The notes under the pieces were generated by a model that was not told where the DNA came from, searched no databases, and saw only the letters and a list, made by a program, of their open reading frames with translations. Shown in pieces: positions 33,754 through 42,718 of a stretch of DNA of 52,320 nt. Source of the stretch: Pyxidicoccus fallax (GTDB lineage: Bacteria > Myxococcota > Myxococcia > Myxococcales > Myxococcaceae). The position numbers and the translations under genes were made by a program. The stretch covers positions 1-52,320 of the forward strand of contig NZ_JABBJJ010000045.1 in the NCBI RefSeq assembly GCF_012933655.1. Direction: 5' to 3'. Position 1 is the first letter of the stretch. Each line of letters begins with the position of its first letter.

Positions 33754-34989
33754 GTGTCCGGAAGTCCCCTCTACCGTGTTGCCCTGATGACCCTCCTGCT
33801 GGGGGGCATGACTCCGGCGTGCAGGACCGTGACACCTCCGGCGCGTCAGTCTCCCGCTGGCCCGCGGGGGGACGCCAGGCACCTGGAGGCACGCCTCGAC
33901 GAGCTCCGCCTGGGACCCGACGGCCCGCGGCAACGCCAGGGCCTGGAGATGCTCGCCCTGGAGCTGCGGGACGCCCTGCGCTTCGAGCCGGAGAACCCGC
34001 ACCTGCACTACCTCCTCGGGCGCACCGCGTTCTATCTCGAGCGCGATGCCGAGGCCGGTCGCGCCTTCGATGAAGCGCTGCGGCTGGCGCCGGACGTCGC
34101 CGAGTACCACTTCATGCGGGGCTTCTACCTGCGCTTCCAGGGAGACCTCGCCGGCTCCGAGGCGGAGCTCACCCGGGCCGCCGAGCTGGACCCGGGCAAG
34201 GCGAAGCACTGGAGACAGCTCGGCGCCACCCTGGAGGCGAGGAAGGAACTGCCCCGCGCCCTGGCGGCCTACGAGGCGGCGCTGGCCATTGCCCCCGAGG
34301 ATGCGGAGTCCCTGCGCGGCAGGGGGCAGGTGCTGATGGCGCAGGGCAGGGTGGACGAAGGCGTGGCGTTGCTGGAGAAGGCCGCGGCCCTGGGCACGTC
34401 GGACGACCTGTCGCTGCGGTACAACCTCGGCCAGCACTACCAGCTCGCGGGGAAGCACGAGCAGGCGCTCGAACACTTCCGTGCCGTCATCGCGGCGGCA
34501 CCGGACGACTGGAGGGCCCGCGCCAAGCTCATCCAGGAGCACCAGGCGCTCGGTCAGCTCGCCGAGCGCGACGCGCAGCTCACGGCCCTGCGCGAGCTGA
34601 AGCAGCGCGGCGCGGTGGACAGCCCCTTCTTCGTGCGCGAGCAGTTCGAGGAGTCGGGACACAAGGTGATGGTGTTCGAGCACTTCGAGCTCGAGGGCGA
34701 GCGGGCGGTGCGCTACCGCTTCGAGGTGCTCACCCCCGATGGGGAATCCGTTCAGCGCACGCTCAGCCTCGGCTCCTACGAGTTCACCAACAAGGCCATC
34801 ACGGAGAACCGGACACCCGGGGTGCGTATCTTCCACCTGGATGGCTACTTCCCGGACGGCGCCCACCAGACGTTCGGATTCTTCGATGGCGAGCCGTCCT
34901 ACGATGCCATCCGGGAGCTCGTGGTCGAGGTGCTGCGCGGGAAGCGAAAGCCCGCCTCGGGGACGTCCCCGCTTCCATCCCGGGAGTGA
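33754..34989 (+). CDS. TPR-repeat lipoprotein
   Basis: Protein of 411 residues. The N-terminus is a lipoprotein-like signal (ALMTLLLGGMTPAC), with Cys about residue 23 as the likely lipid site. From about residue 75 come several TPR units (LHYLLGRTAFYLERDAEAGRAFDEALRLAPD, FMRGFYLRFQGDLAGSEAELTRAAELDPG, QLGATLEARKELPRALAAYEAALAIAPED, YNLGQHYQLAGKHEQALEHFRAVI). The last 120 residues are a beta-rich domain without a known match. The GTG start follows GAAGGAGCC. It may scaffold an envelope complex. Confidence 0.85.
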   Translation: MSGSPLYRVALMTLLLGGMTPACRTVTPPARQSPAGPRGDARHLEARLDELRLGPDGPRQRQGLEMLALELRDALRFEPENPHLHYLLGRTAFYLERDAEAGRAFDEALRLAPDVAEYHFMRGFYLRFQGDLAGSEAELTRAAELDPGKAKHWRQLGATLEARKELPRALAAYEAALAIAPEDAESLRGRGQVLMAQGRVDEGVALLEKAAALGTSDDLSLRYNLGQHYQLAGKHEQALEHFRAVIAAAPDDWRARAKLIQEHQALGQLAERDAQLTALRELKQRGAVDSPFFVREQFEESGHKVMVFEHFELEGERAVRYRFEVLTPDGESVQRTLSLGSYEFTNKAITENRTPGVRIFHLDGYFPDGAHQTFGFFDGEPSYDAIRELVVEVLRGKRKPASGTSPLPSRE

Positions 34990-35037
34990 CGGCGGGTGGC
35001 TGGTACCGCCTGACCGAACCTGGGATAAGGGAGGCCG

Positions 35038-35055
35038 CTCCCTCTTTCGGGGGAT
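35038..35055 (+). repeat. Dispersed hairpin element, copy D
   Basis: CTCCCTC-TTTC-GGGGGA stem-loop, with GATAAGG eight bases upstream, as also seen at copy B. It lies 34 bases before the response-regulator GTG, so it would be in the mRNA leader or between promoter and start. Confidence 0.5.
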
Positions 35056-35088
35056 GCCGCCGGGAGTCGCGGCGGGTATCCAACGACC

Positions 35089-35724
35089 GTGATGACTCCC
35101 ACAGGCTCCACCATCCGAATCCTGGTGGTCGACGATCATCCGCTCCTGCGGGAAGGCCTCGGCGCGATGATTGCCGGGCAGGCGGACATGGCCCTGGTCG
35201 CCGAGGCGGAGAACGGCGAGCAGGCCTTGAGCGCCTTCCGCGCGCACCAGCCCGACATCACGCTGATGGACGTGCGGATGCCCACGATGGGAGGCATCGA
35301 CGCCATCACCGCGATTCGCGCGGAGTTCCCGGCGGCGCGAATCATCGTCCTCACCACCTACGAGGGGGACGCCCAGGCACTGCGCGCCATCAAGGCCGGC
35401 GCGGCCGGGTACCTGCTCAAGAGCATGCTCCGCAAGGAGCTGGTGGAGACCATCCGCAGCGTCCATGCGGGACGGCGCCGCATCGCCGCGGACATCGCCA
35501 GCGAGCTGGCGGAGCACGTGGCGGATGACGAGCTGACCGTCCGCGAGCGTGACGTCCTCGCCCTCGTCGCCGTCGGCAACGCCAACAAGGAAGTCGCCGC
35601 CCGGATGGGTATCTCCGAGGAGACGGTCAAGACGCACATGAAGAACGTCCTGACCAAGCTCGGCGCCCGGGACAGGACGCACGCGGTGGTCGTCGCCCTG
35701 AAGCGGGGCATCATCGACATCTGA
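35089..35724 (+). CDS. NarL/FixJ-family response regulator
   Basis: Response regulator of 211 residues. The receiver domain has the acidic pair LVVDDHP, phospho-acceptor Asp in PDITLMDVRMP near residue 61, Thr in VLTTYEG and Lys in LLKSMLR. The LuxR-type output is TVRERDVLALVAVGNANKEVAARMGISEETVKTHMKNVLTKLGA. An ATG one codon after the GTG is an equally good start. The gene is convergent with, and only nine bases from, a HisKA_3 sensor kinase, the kinase class that pairs with NarL-type regulators, so the two are very likely partners although on opposite strands. Confidence 0.94.
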   Translation: MMTPTGSTIRILVVDDHPLLREGLGAMIAGQADMALVAEAENGEQALSAFRAHQPDITLMDVRMPTMGGIDAITAIRAEFPAARIIVLTTYEGDAQALRAIKAGAAGYLLKSMLRKELVETIRSVHAGRRRIAADIASELAEHVADDELTVRERDVLALVAVGNANKEVAARMGISEETVKTHMKNVLTKLGARDRTHAVVVALKRGIIDI

Positions 35725-35744
35725 GGCCGGGGCCTATCGGCCTC
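35723..35744. terminator. Hairpin between convergent response regulator and kinase
   Basis: GAGGCC-N10-GGCCTC is a six-pair stem. It begins in the response-regulator stop codon and ends inside the last codons of the kinase gene, the same layout as the hairpin at 27733-27752. It could act on both strands. Confidence 0.45.
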
Positions 35745-38700
35745 CGGTGGCCATGCGCCGGAGCCGGTGGCGCCAGGAGTGCTTCGGGTCTCCGCGGTAC
35801 GCGGCCGAGGCCGGCACGCGAAGCTCCACCTCCGTCCCGGCGTCCTCGCGGCTCCAGATGTCGAGCGTCGCGCCAATCTTCCGCGCGCGCTCGCGCATGC
35901 CGGACAGCCCCCAGTGTCCGGGCCGCCCGCCGGCCTGGAGGAGCTCCGCGTCGACCCCCCGGCCATCGTCCCGGATGCGCAGGCGGAGCTCGTCGCGGGC
36001 ATAGGTCAGCTCCACCTCGATTCGCCGCGCCCGAGCATGCTGGAACGCATTCACCAGCGCCTCGCGGCCGATGCGGAAGACCTCATCGCGCACGAGCGGG
36101 TCCAGTGATGTGGGGTGGCCCTCCACCACCACGTGGAAGCCCGTGGCTGCGTCCAGCTCCAACTCCTCCCGGACCTTGGCGAAGGCCCGGGACAGCTCGC
36201 CCGTGCTCTCCGCGGTGGCGCGCAAATCCCGCACCCGGTTCCTGCCCTCCACGAGGACCGCGTCGGCGCGGTCCAGCGCCTTCTCCAGTGAGGTGCGCGC
36301 GTGCTCGCCTTCCGGGAGCTTCTCCACCACCGACTGGAAGCGGAGAATCAGCCCCTGGATGCCCTGCAGCAGCGTGTCGTGCAGCTCGCGGGCGATGCGC
36401 TCGCGCTCGAGGTGCCGCTCCTCCAGCAGGCGTCGCATGCGCGCCCGGACCTGGCGCAGGCGCAGCAGGTACACCGCCCACAGCGCGGCCAGGACCGCGG
36501 CGACGCACAGGGCCCGGAACCACCACGTCTGGAAGAAGGCGGGCGGCAGGACGAGCTCGACGCTCGCTCCCGTTTCGTTCCAGACGCCGTCGTTGTTGGC
36601 GGCGATGACCTGGAAGCGGTACCGCCCGGGAGCCAGGTGCGTGTAGTACGCCTCGCGCCGCGTGCCGACGTCCTGCCAGGTCGCGTCCACCCCTTCGAGG
36701 CGGTAGCGGAAGCGCACGCGCTGGGGGACGGTGAGGCTCAGCGCCGTGTAGTCGATTTCGAGGTTCGTCGCCCGCTCCGGCAGCACGAGCGACGCCCCCG
36801 GGGCGAGCTGACGGCCATCCACCCGCACCGAGCGGATCTTCACCGGCGGGGGCAGCGGGTTGCGGAAGATGCGCGTCGGGTCCACCCACACCACGCCGTT
36901 GGTGGTCGCGAACCACAGCCTGCCATCGGTGCCCTGCACGAGGGAGGGCAGGGGACGCAGCAGGGTGGGGCGCGCGGGCAGTCCATCGAGGAAGTCGAAG
37001 CGGTCGCCCCGGGCGAGGTGGTTCGGGTCGGCGACGGCACGCTCCACCTCGTCCGCTCCGAGGTGGTAGATGCCCGTCACGGCGTGGAGCCACAGGGCGC
37101 CATCGGGCATCTCCACGATGCCGGCGATGCCGCGCAGGGGTTCGCTGCCCTCGACGCGGAAAGGCTGGAGCCGTTGCCCGTCGAACCAGGCGAGGCCGAG
37201 CTGTCCACCGACCCACGTCCGCCGTCCAACGCCGAGCGCGGTCACCACGCCCAGGTCGAGACCGTCCGCGGGGCCATAGCGCCGCGCGACACCGTTCTCG
37301 ACCACGCTCAGCCTGCTGTCCTCGTGCCCCAGGAAGAGGCGGTCCCCCGCGTCAATCGTCGCGATGTTGATGCGCTTGAACGGGGGCGGACCGAGCAGCG
37401 CGTCCATGCTCGTCCACACGCCATCCTTCCAGCGCATCAGCCCGTCTCCCACCGGCACCGCCCACAGCGCGCCGCTCCCGTCCCTCATCAGCGACTGGAG
37501 CTGTCGTATCCTCGAGCCCGGGGGAAACGGAAACGCGGTGACGTGTACCGGAACGCCGTCCTCGATGCGCCAGATGCCGTCCTCGGCTCCCGCCCACACG
37601 TTGCCATCCCGGTCCCGGTACAGGCAGCTGACGACGGACGTGAGCCCGCTGAAGTGGACCTGCTTGTCATGGAGTCGCATCAGGGGCCGGTTGGTGCTGC
37701 CCGCCCAGATGGCGCCGTCGTCGCCGGCGGCCAGTGAGAAGTCGTGCGAGCCCCGCGGGAACTCCGCGAGCACCAGGGTGCTGTGCCGGAAGCAGTCCAG
37801 GCCGCCGCTGGTGCCGGCCCAGATGTTGCCCTCGCGGTCCTGGATCAACGGCCAGACGTAGTCCGCGCTGAGGCCCTCCTTCTCCGTGAAGGACTCCAGG
37901 CCCGGCTCGAGCCGGCCCAGCTGCCGGCCCTCCAGCCGCTCGGGATGAGGCACGCGGAGCATTCCCTCTCCGAGCGTGGCGAGCCACAGGCTGCCCTCGG
38001 GGTCGAAGAGCATCCCCGCCGACTTCACGTCGATTCTCGGCGGCGCATCGATGCGCTCTCCATTCGGACGCACCAGGGGCCCCACGCCGCCAAACAGCTC
38101 GGTGACCCAGATGTCGCCATTGGGCGCCTGGGCCATCCTGCCCACCCACTGCACGCGGGCGCCCGTCTCGCGAAACGCCCGGCTTCCCTTCGGGAGGAAC
38201 ACGAGCTGGGAGTCCGTCGCGGCCCACAGTGTGCCGTCGCGGTCGACGAAGAGCGCCGTGGCATACGCTCCAAGAAAGCTCCAGTCCTCGCCCACCGGGT
38301 GCCAGCGCCCGTCCCGGAGCCGGAGGAGCCCGGCGGTTCTTCCACAGGCCCAGACCGTTCCATCCGCGTCGACCGCGAAGGACGACAGCTGGTTGCGCGG
38401 CAGTCCCTGCTCGGCGCCATACCGGGTGAGGCGCCCGTCCTTCAGCAAAGCCGCGCCGCCATACTGGAACCCCATCCACAAGCCGCCATCCGGTGAGGCG
38501 TACAGCGTCTGGATGGTGGTGATGGGGGAGCCGTCCGGAGGCTCGAACCGCTCGAAGCGGACGCCGTCGAAGCTGTACAGCGTCGACGCGGCGCCGAGCC
38601 AGAGCACGCCATCCGGCGTCTGCGCGAGCGCGGTGAGCTGCCCGGGGGCACCGTCCTTGATGGTCCAACGCGAGTGGTAGAACTGGGCGATGTTGCGGTC

Positions 38701-38802
38701 GCGGCCCTCGGGTTGGACTGGGGGCGCCGCGCCCGCGGACAGCAACGCGCAGAAGCACGCCAGGACCCACCGCTGCCATGACCGTGTGCCCTGGTGCCTC
38801 AT
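35734..38802 (-). CDS. Beta-propeller (Reg_prop/Y_Y_Y) sensor histidine kinase
   Basis: Membrane kinase of 1022 residues. An N-terminal hydrophobic segment (WVLACFCALLSAGAA) directs export of a large sensor of many repeats with the DGxxW pattern (DGVLWLG, DGGLWMG, DGTVWAC, DGTLWAA, EGNIWAG, DGNVWAG, SGALWAV), forming two propellers. A Y_Y_Y domain (LEIDYTALSLTVPQRVRFRYRLEG) precedes the membrane helix RALCVAAVLAALWAVYLL. The cytosolic part has a HisKA_3 box (IARELHDTLLQGIQG, phospho-His about residue 808) and HATPase motifs DDGRGV and GHWGLSGMRERA. I chose the ATG at 38802 for its AAGGAAG leader; one at 38814 is possible. It resembles the sensor half of hybrid two-component systems for glycan sensing, but the regulator is a separate convergent gene. 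Confidence 0.93.
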   Translation of the reverse strand: MRHQGTRSWQRWVLACFCALLSAGAAPPVQPEGRDRNIAQFYHSRWTIKDGAPGQLTALAQTPDGVLWLGAASTLYSFDGVRFERFEPPDGSPITTIQTLYASPDGGLWMGFQYGGAALLKDGRLTRYGAEQGLPRNQLSSFAVDADGTVWACGRTAGLLRLRDGRWHPVGEDWSFLGAYATALFVDRDGTLWAATDSQLVFLPKGSRAFRETGARVQWVGRMAQAPNGDIWVTELFGGVGPLVRPNGERIDAPPRIDVKSAGMLFDPEGSLWLATLGEGMLRVPHPERLEGRQLGRLEPGLESFTEKEGLSADYVWPLIQDREGNIWAGTSGGLDCFRHSTLVLAEFPRGSHDFSLAAGDDGAIWAGSTNRPLMRLHDKQVHFSGLTSVVSCLYRDRDGNVWAGAEDGIWRIEDGVPVHVTAFPFPPGSRIRQLQSLMRDGSGALWAVPVGDGLMRWKDGVWTSMDALLGPPPFKRINIATIDAGDRLFLGHEDSRLSVVENGVARRYGPADGLDLGVVTALGVGRRTWVGGQLGLAWFDGQRLQPFRVEGSEPLRGIAGIVEMPDGALWLHAVTGIYHLGADEVERAVADPNHLARGDRFDFLDGLPARPTLLRPLPSLVQGTDGRLWFATTNGVVWVDPTRIFRNPLPPPVKIRSVRVDGRQLAPGASLVLPERATNLEIDYTALSLTVPQRVRFRYRLEGVDATWQDVGTRREAYYTHLAPGRYRFQVIAANNDGVWNETGASVELVLPPAFFQTWWFRALCVAAVLAALWAVYLLRLRQVRARMRRLLEERHLERERIARELHDTLLQGIQGLILRFQSVVEKLPEGEHARTSLEKALDRADAVLVEGRNRVRDLRATAESTGELSRAFAKVREELELDAATGFHVVVEGHPTSLDPLVRDEVFRIGREALVNAFQHARARRIEVELTYARDELRLRIRDDGRGVDAELLQAGGRPGHWGLSGMRERARKIGATLDIWSREDAGTEVELRVPASAAYRGDPKHSWRHRLRRMATGGR

Positions 38803-39009
38803 GACTTCCTTCATCCGTTCCGCGTGCCTCCGCGAGACGAGGTGTTCCACATATCCCCGGCCCGGAAGATCGGGATCCCTCGAAAGGGGGAGGCGTCGTG
38901 TGCGCGCAGGTAGGCTCCCGCGCCTCGCTCCGCTTCGATTTTGTTGGGACGTGGGAGCCGGTGCGGCGCTCGTAGCCAGTGAACGACGTCTGCTCCCGAG
39001 GCTCCCATC

Positions 39010-41862
39010 ATGCGAATCCCCGAAGGTCCTGGTTCCGGAGTCGACCCCTCCATTGCCGCCCGGCGGGCGGAGGAGGCCCGCCGCGCCGCCGAGGCCGCCC
39101 GGCAGGCGGAGCTGGCGCGACAGGCCGCGCTGGCCCAACAGGCCCAGCAGGCCCAGCAGTCTCAGCAGCGCTTCCGCTCGTCCTTCGACGCCGCCGCGCC
39201 CCAGCCGAAGGCCCCACGGCTCGACGCGAACACGCCCGCGGCCAGCAACCTGCTCACCGAGAACACCCGTGACGGGCAGGAGAACTGCCTGGACGTGGCC
39301 GCGGAGTGGCTGGACCTCGCGTCGCCAGAGATCCGGGGCCGCTCGGAGCTGGTCTTCCTCAAGGACAACCGCCCCGACACCGAGGGCCAGTCTGGTCACG
39401 TCGTCATCCGCCAGGGCTCGAAGGTCTACGACCCCACGACGAAGAAGAGCTACGACTCCATGGAGGCGTTCCAGAAGGAGCAGCCCCACTACCAGCCGGT
39501 GGGCTCCATTCCGGGAGGCCAGGCCAAGAAGATCCTCGACGCCCCTCCGGGCTCACCCGAGCGGGCGAGGGCCATCGAGAAGGCGAAGGTGTCCCCCGAG
39601 CTCCAGGCGATGATGGTGGCGGACCCGGGGCGTCCGGAGAGCGGCTCGGCGGACCCTGTGAAGCACGCGACGGACCTCAAGAACGCCGCGAACGAGCTCC
39701 GGGAGACGGCCAACGCGCTGGCCGGGGAGGCACAGCGCGTCCCGTCTCCCCCCAACAAGGAAGCCGCGAAGGAGGCGGCCGCGAAGGCGGAGGAGGCGGA
39801 GAAGGCGGCCAACGTCGCGGCCTCCCAGGCGGGGCTGGAGCCGCCCTTCCCGCGTCTGCTGAACCTCAAGTCCGCCACGCAGGCCACGGACGACTACAAG
39901 CAGCTCAAGAAGCTTCCCCCCGAGGGGCAGGTCCATCGCATGAAGGAGCTGCTCCAGCAGCATGCCCAGGACCCGGACTACACGGCCCAGCTCGTCGACC
40001 TGGCGCGGAAGGAAGGCGACAACGGGTTGCTCCAGCGGCTGGGCGAGAAGCTCTTCAGCTATCAGCACCAGGCGGGAAGCTACCGGGGCACCGAGGCGGA
40101 GCGGAGGCTGCTGGTGGACGCGCTGAAGACGGCGCGTGAGGCGGGCACCTTCTCCGATGTCGACCTGAACTCGTACCGCAACACGGGAGTCGCCTCCAGC
40201 TCGCCCTGGTCCGACATCGCCGAGCAGCTCAACGTCCAGAAGACGGACCGCACGGACAAGGCGGGCGACCTCGTCGGCGACGTGAAGGGCGCCACCCAGG
40301 AGTACGAGGACGCCGCCGCCGCCGCGAAGAAGAAGGACGAGGAGCTCTTCAAGCAGCTCTCCAGCCTCGGCAACACGCTGACGGAGGAGCAGAAGAAGGC
40401 CTACATCAAGGCGTTCCAGGAGCACCCCGACTACAAGAAGGCCTACGAGAAGAAGGCGCAGGCCGCGGAGAAGCTGGCGCAGACCCTCCAGAAGGACCCG
40501 GAGGCGCTCAAGAACGCGCTGGCCTCGGGAACGGGGAATGTGGCGGACATCCGCAAGGCCCTCAACCTCCTGGCGGACTCGCCGAAGGGACTGACCGCCG
40601 CCGAGGTCGCCAACGAGATCCTCAAGGACCCGGCGTCTCCCGCCGCTCGGGCCCTGACGGGTGGGGACCCGAACTTCGTCAAGGACCTGGCCGCGAAGGC
40701 CATGGAGAAGTCGGCGGCCGAGTACCTCGCGGGGGCCGAGGACCCCAAGGACGCCTTCGCCAAGTTCGTGGAGGGAATGGACAAGTTCAAGCCGCTCCTC
40801 GATGCGGCGGGCGGCTACGACCAGGCGAAGTTCGCGGCGAGCCAGTTCGAGAACGCCGTGGAGTTCGACAAGTACTCGGACCTCCAGAAGTACGCGCTGC
40901 AGTGGGAGGCGAAGAGCCCCCTCTTCAAGAGCATCGCCGTCGTGGGGCTCATGTTCGCCGGAGCTTCGGCGGCCGAGTCCGCCCGGAATGCCGGCGAGGA
41001 GGGCGTCCCCGCCTTGGAGAGCTATGGCAAGGCGCTCAAGGACATCGCCTCGGCGAGCAAGGGGGGCCTGGACCTGACCGCGCAGCTCACGGCCACGTTG
41101 ACCGGCGCCGGCAGGGACGCGGCGGCCACTGGCACGAAGGCCGCGAAGTTCGCTTCATTCGCGGGCAGGCTGTCCCCCGTGCTCGGCCTGGCGGCCAGCA
41201 CGACCTCGCTGGTCCTCCGGGTCAAGAGCGCCCGCGATGATCCGGATGCGGGAAAGTACATCTCCATCATCGGTGACACGTTGGGGGTGCTGGGCGGCAG
41301 TCTCGAACTGGCCGGACCTGCCGCGCTTGTCGGCGCCGTCATCAGTGGCGCTGGAGCCGTCATCTCGGCGGGTGGAGAGCTGGTGACCAACTACCTCGAC
41401 ACGAAGGAGCAGCAGCAGCAGAAGCGGGAGTTCCTGGAGAAGGCGGGCATCAAGGACAAGGCGCTCCGCGAAGCATTGGTCCTCACGGGGAGCAAGCAGG
41501 CGAAGCTGCTCACGGACGAGCTGGGCCTGTCGGCGGAGCAGCTCCAGACGCTGGCCACCAAGGCCCCCTTGCTGGTGGTGGGCGCCGAGGCCGGGCCCTT
41601 CGCCGACATGACGCAGTTCACCCGGATGCTCAAGGACCACGGCCTCAAGGGTGACGCCGCGTACAAGGCGCTCGATGCGTTGGTGAGCAATGCCAAGGAC
41701 CCCGTCACGGCGCTCTCCACCCTGGTGGCGACCGCCCAGCAGGAGGGCCATCACGTCAAGCAGAAGGAGAACTGGGGCCACCTGCTCGATCGGGCCCGGG
41801 AGAAGGCGCCGGCCGAGGAGCGGGCCAGCATCGATGCCTTCAGGAAGGCACTCGGCTACTAG
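39010..41862 (+). CDS. Large protein with papain-like N-terminal domain, effector candidate
   Basis: Protein of 950 residues that I do not recognise as a named family. Residues 15-60 are Ala/Gln/Arg-rich (ARRAEEARRAAEAARQAELAR) and helical. Residues 85-165 show the order Cys93 (ENCLDVAAEWL), His130 (GQSGHVVI), Asp141 (KVYDPTTKKSYDS), the Cys-His-Asp layout of papain-fold peptidases and deamidases. Residues 210-620 are mostly helical and Lys/Ala-rich (ELFKQLSSLGNTLTEEQKKAYIKAFQEHPDYKKAYEK). Two hydrophobic stretches (SIAVVGLMFAGASAAES about 640 and ALVGAVISGAGAVIS about 772) could insert in a membrane. No signal peptide is seen. A secreted or injected effector is a possibility, not shown. Confidence 0.72.
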   Translation: MRIPEGPGSGVDPSIAARRAEEARRAAEAARQAELARQAALAQQAQQAQQSQQRFRSSFDAAAPQPKAPRLDANTPAASNLLTENTRDGQENCLDVAAEWLDLASPEIRGRSELVFLKDNRPDTEGQSGHVVIRQGSKVYDPTTKKSYDSMEAFQKEQPHYQPVGSIPGGQAKKILDAPPGSPERARAIEKAKVSPELQAMMVADPGRPESGSADPVKHATDLKNAANELRETANALAGEAQRVPSPPNKEAAKEAAAKAEEAEKAANVAASQAGLEPPFPRLLNLKSATQATDDYKQLKKLPPEGQVHRMKELLQQHAQDPDYTAQLVDLARKEGDNGLLQRLGEKLFSYQHQAGSYRGTEAERRLLVDALKTAREAGTFSDVDLNSYRNTGVASSSPWSDIAEQLNVQKTDRTDKAGDLVGDVKGATQEYEDAAAAAKKKDEELFKQLSSLGNTLTEEQKKAYIKAFQEHPDYKKAYEKKAQAAEKLAQTLQKDPEALKNALASGTGNVADIRKALNLLADSPKGLTAAEVANEILKDPASPAARALTGGDPNFVKDLAAKAMEKSAAEYLAGAEDPKDAFAKFVEGMDKFKPLLDAAGGYDQAKFAASQFENAVEFDKYSDLQKYALQWEAKSPLFKSIAVVGLMFAGASAAESARNAGEEGVPALESYGKALKDIASASKGGLDLTAQLTATLTGAGRDAAATGTKAAKFASFAGRLSPVLGLAASTTSLVLRVKSARDDPDAGKYISIIGDTLGVLGGSLELAGPAALVGAVISGAGAVISAGGELVTNYLDTKEQQQQKREFLEKAGIKDKALREALVLTGSKQAKLLTDELGLSAEQLQTLATKAPLLVVGAEAGPFADMTQFTRMLKDHGLKGDAAYKALDALVSNAKDPVTALSTLVATAQQEGHHVKQKENWGHLLDRAREKAPAEERASIDAFRKALGY

Positions 41863-41936
41863 TGCCACTGACGTGCACTCTCTAAGATTCGCGGGGCGGC
41901 TGGAACACACCAGCCGCCCTCGAGTGGGGGCACATC

Positions 41937-42710
41937 ATGAAGCGGTTGCAGGACAAGGTCGCGGTCATCACCGGCGGTGGCAGTGGTATCGGAGCGGCGA
42001 CGGCCGCGCTCTTCGTCCAGGAGGGCGCCCGGGTGGTGGTGGTGGGCCGGAACGAAGAGAAGCTCCGCAAGACGATGCAGGCCATCAACCACGAGAACGT
42101 CAGCTACACCGTGGCGGATGTCTCCCAGGTCGAGGACACGCAGCGCTACCTGCGTGAGACGGTGGAGCGCCACGGTGGGCTCGACATCGTGGTGAGCAAC
42201 GCGGGCATCCAGGGGGAGTTCGGCCCCATCTCCGACATCTCCGTGGAGGCCTTCGACTCGGTGATGGCCATCAACGTGCGCGGGACGTGGCTGGCCATCA
42301 AGTACGCGTTCCCCGAGCTGCGCAAGCGCGGCGGCGGGAGCATCATCCTCACCGCCTCGGCGGGCGGCCTCAATGGGATGGGGATCTCCTCGCCGTACGT
42401 GGCCAGCAAGCACGCCGTCGTGGGGCTCGCGCGCGCGGGCGCCATCGACGGCGCGCCTCACGGCATCCGGGTCAACGCGGTGTGCCCGGGCCCCGTCGAC
42501 AACGACATGATGACCAACGTGGAGCGGACCCTGGGGGCCGGCAACGAAGCCCAGGTCCGGGCGTGGGTCGCCGGGCGCGTGCCCCTCAAGCGCTTCGGCT
42601 CCAACGAGGAGGTCGCGAAGCTGAACCTCTTCCTCGCCAGCGGGGACAGCAGCTACTGCACCGGCGGCACGTACACCGTGGACGGTGGCTGGTCCGCCAG
42701 CCTGCCCTGA
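41937..42710 (+). CDS. Short-chain dehydrogenase/reductase
   Basis: Classical SDR of 257 residues: TGGGSGIG near residue 13, GRNEEKL after strand 2, NAGIQGEFG near residue 90, Ser in LTASAGGLNGMG, YVASKHA near residue 154, and the closing YCTGGTYTVDGGWSASLP. GRNEEKL after strand 2 suggests NADP use (inference). The start follows GGGGGCAC. The next gene, a four-TM protein, begins nine bases after its stop, so the two likely share a transcript. The substrate is unknown. Confidence 0.94.
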   Translation: MKRLQDKVAVITGGGSGIGAATAALFVQEGARVVVVGRNEEKLRKTMQAINHENVSYTVADVSQVEDTQRYLRETVERHGGLDIVVSNAGIQGEFGPISDISVEAFDSVMAINVRGTWLAIKYAFPELRKRGGGSIILTASAGGLNGMGISSPYVASKHAVVGLARAGAIDGAPHGIRVNAVCPGPVDNDMMTNVERTLGAGNEAQVRAWVAGRVPLKRFGSNEEVAKLNLFLASGDSSYCTGGTYTVDGGWSASLP

Positions 42711-42718
42711 GCAGGGTG

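Noticed and set aside
38815..39489. Minus-strand extension of the sensor kinase frame
   Set aside because: It lies antisense to the start of the 950-residue gene, has low-complexity Leu/Arg/Gly content and no signal peptide; the kinase start at 38802 has both leader and hydrophobic N-terminus.
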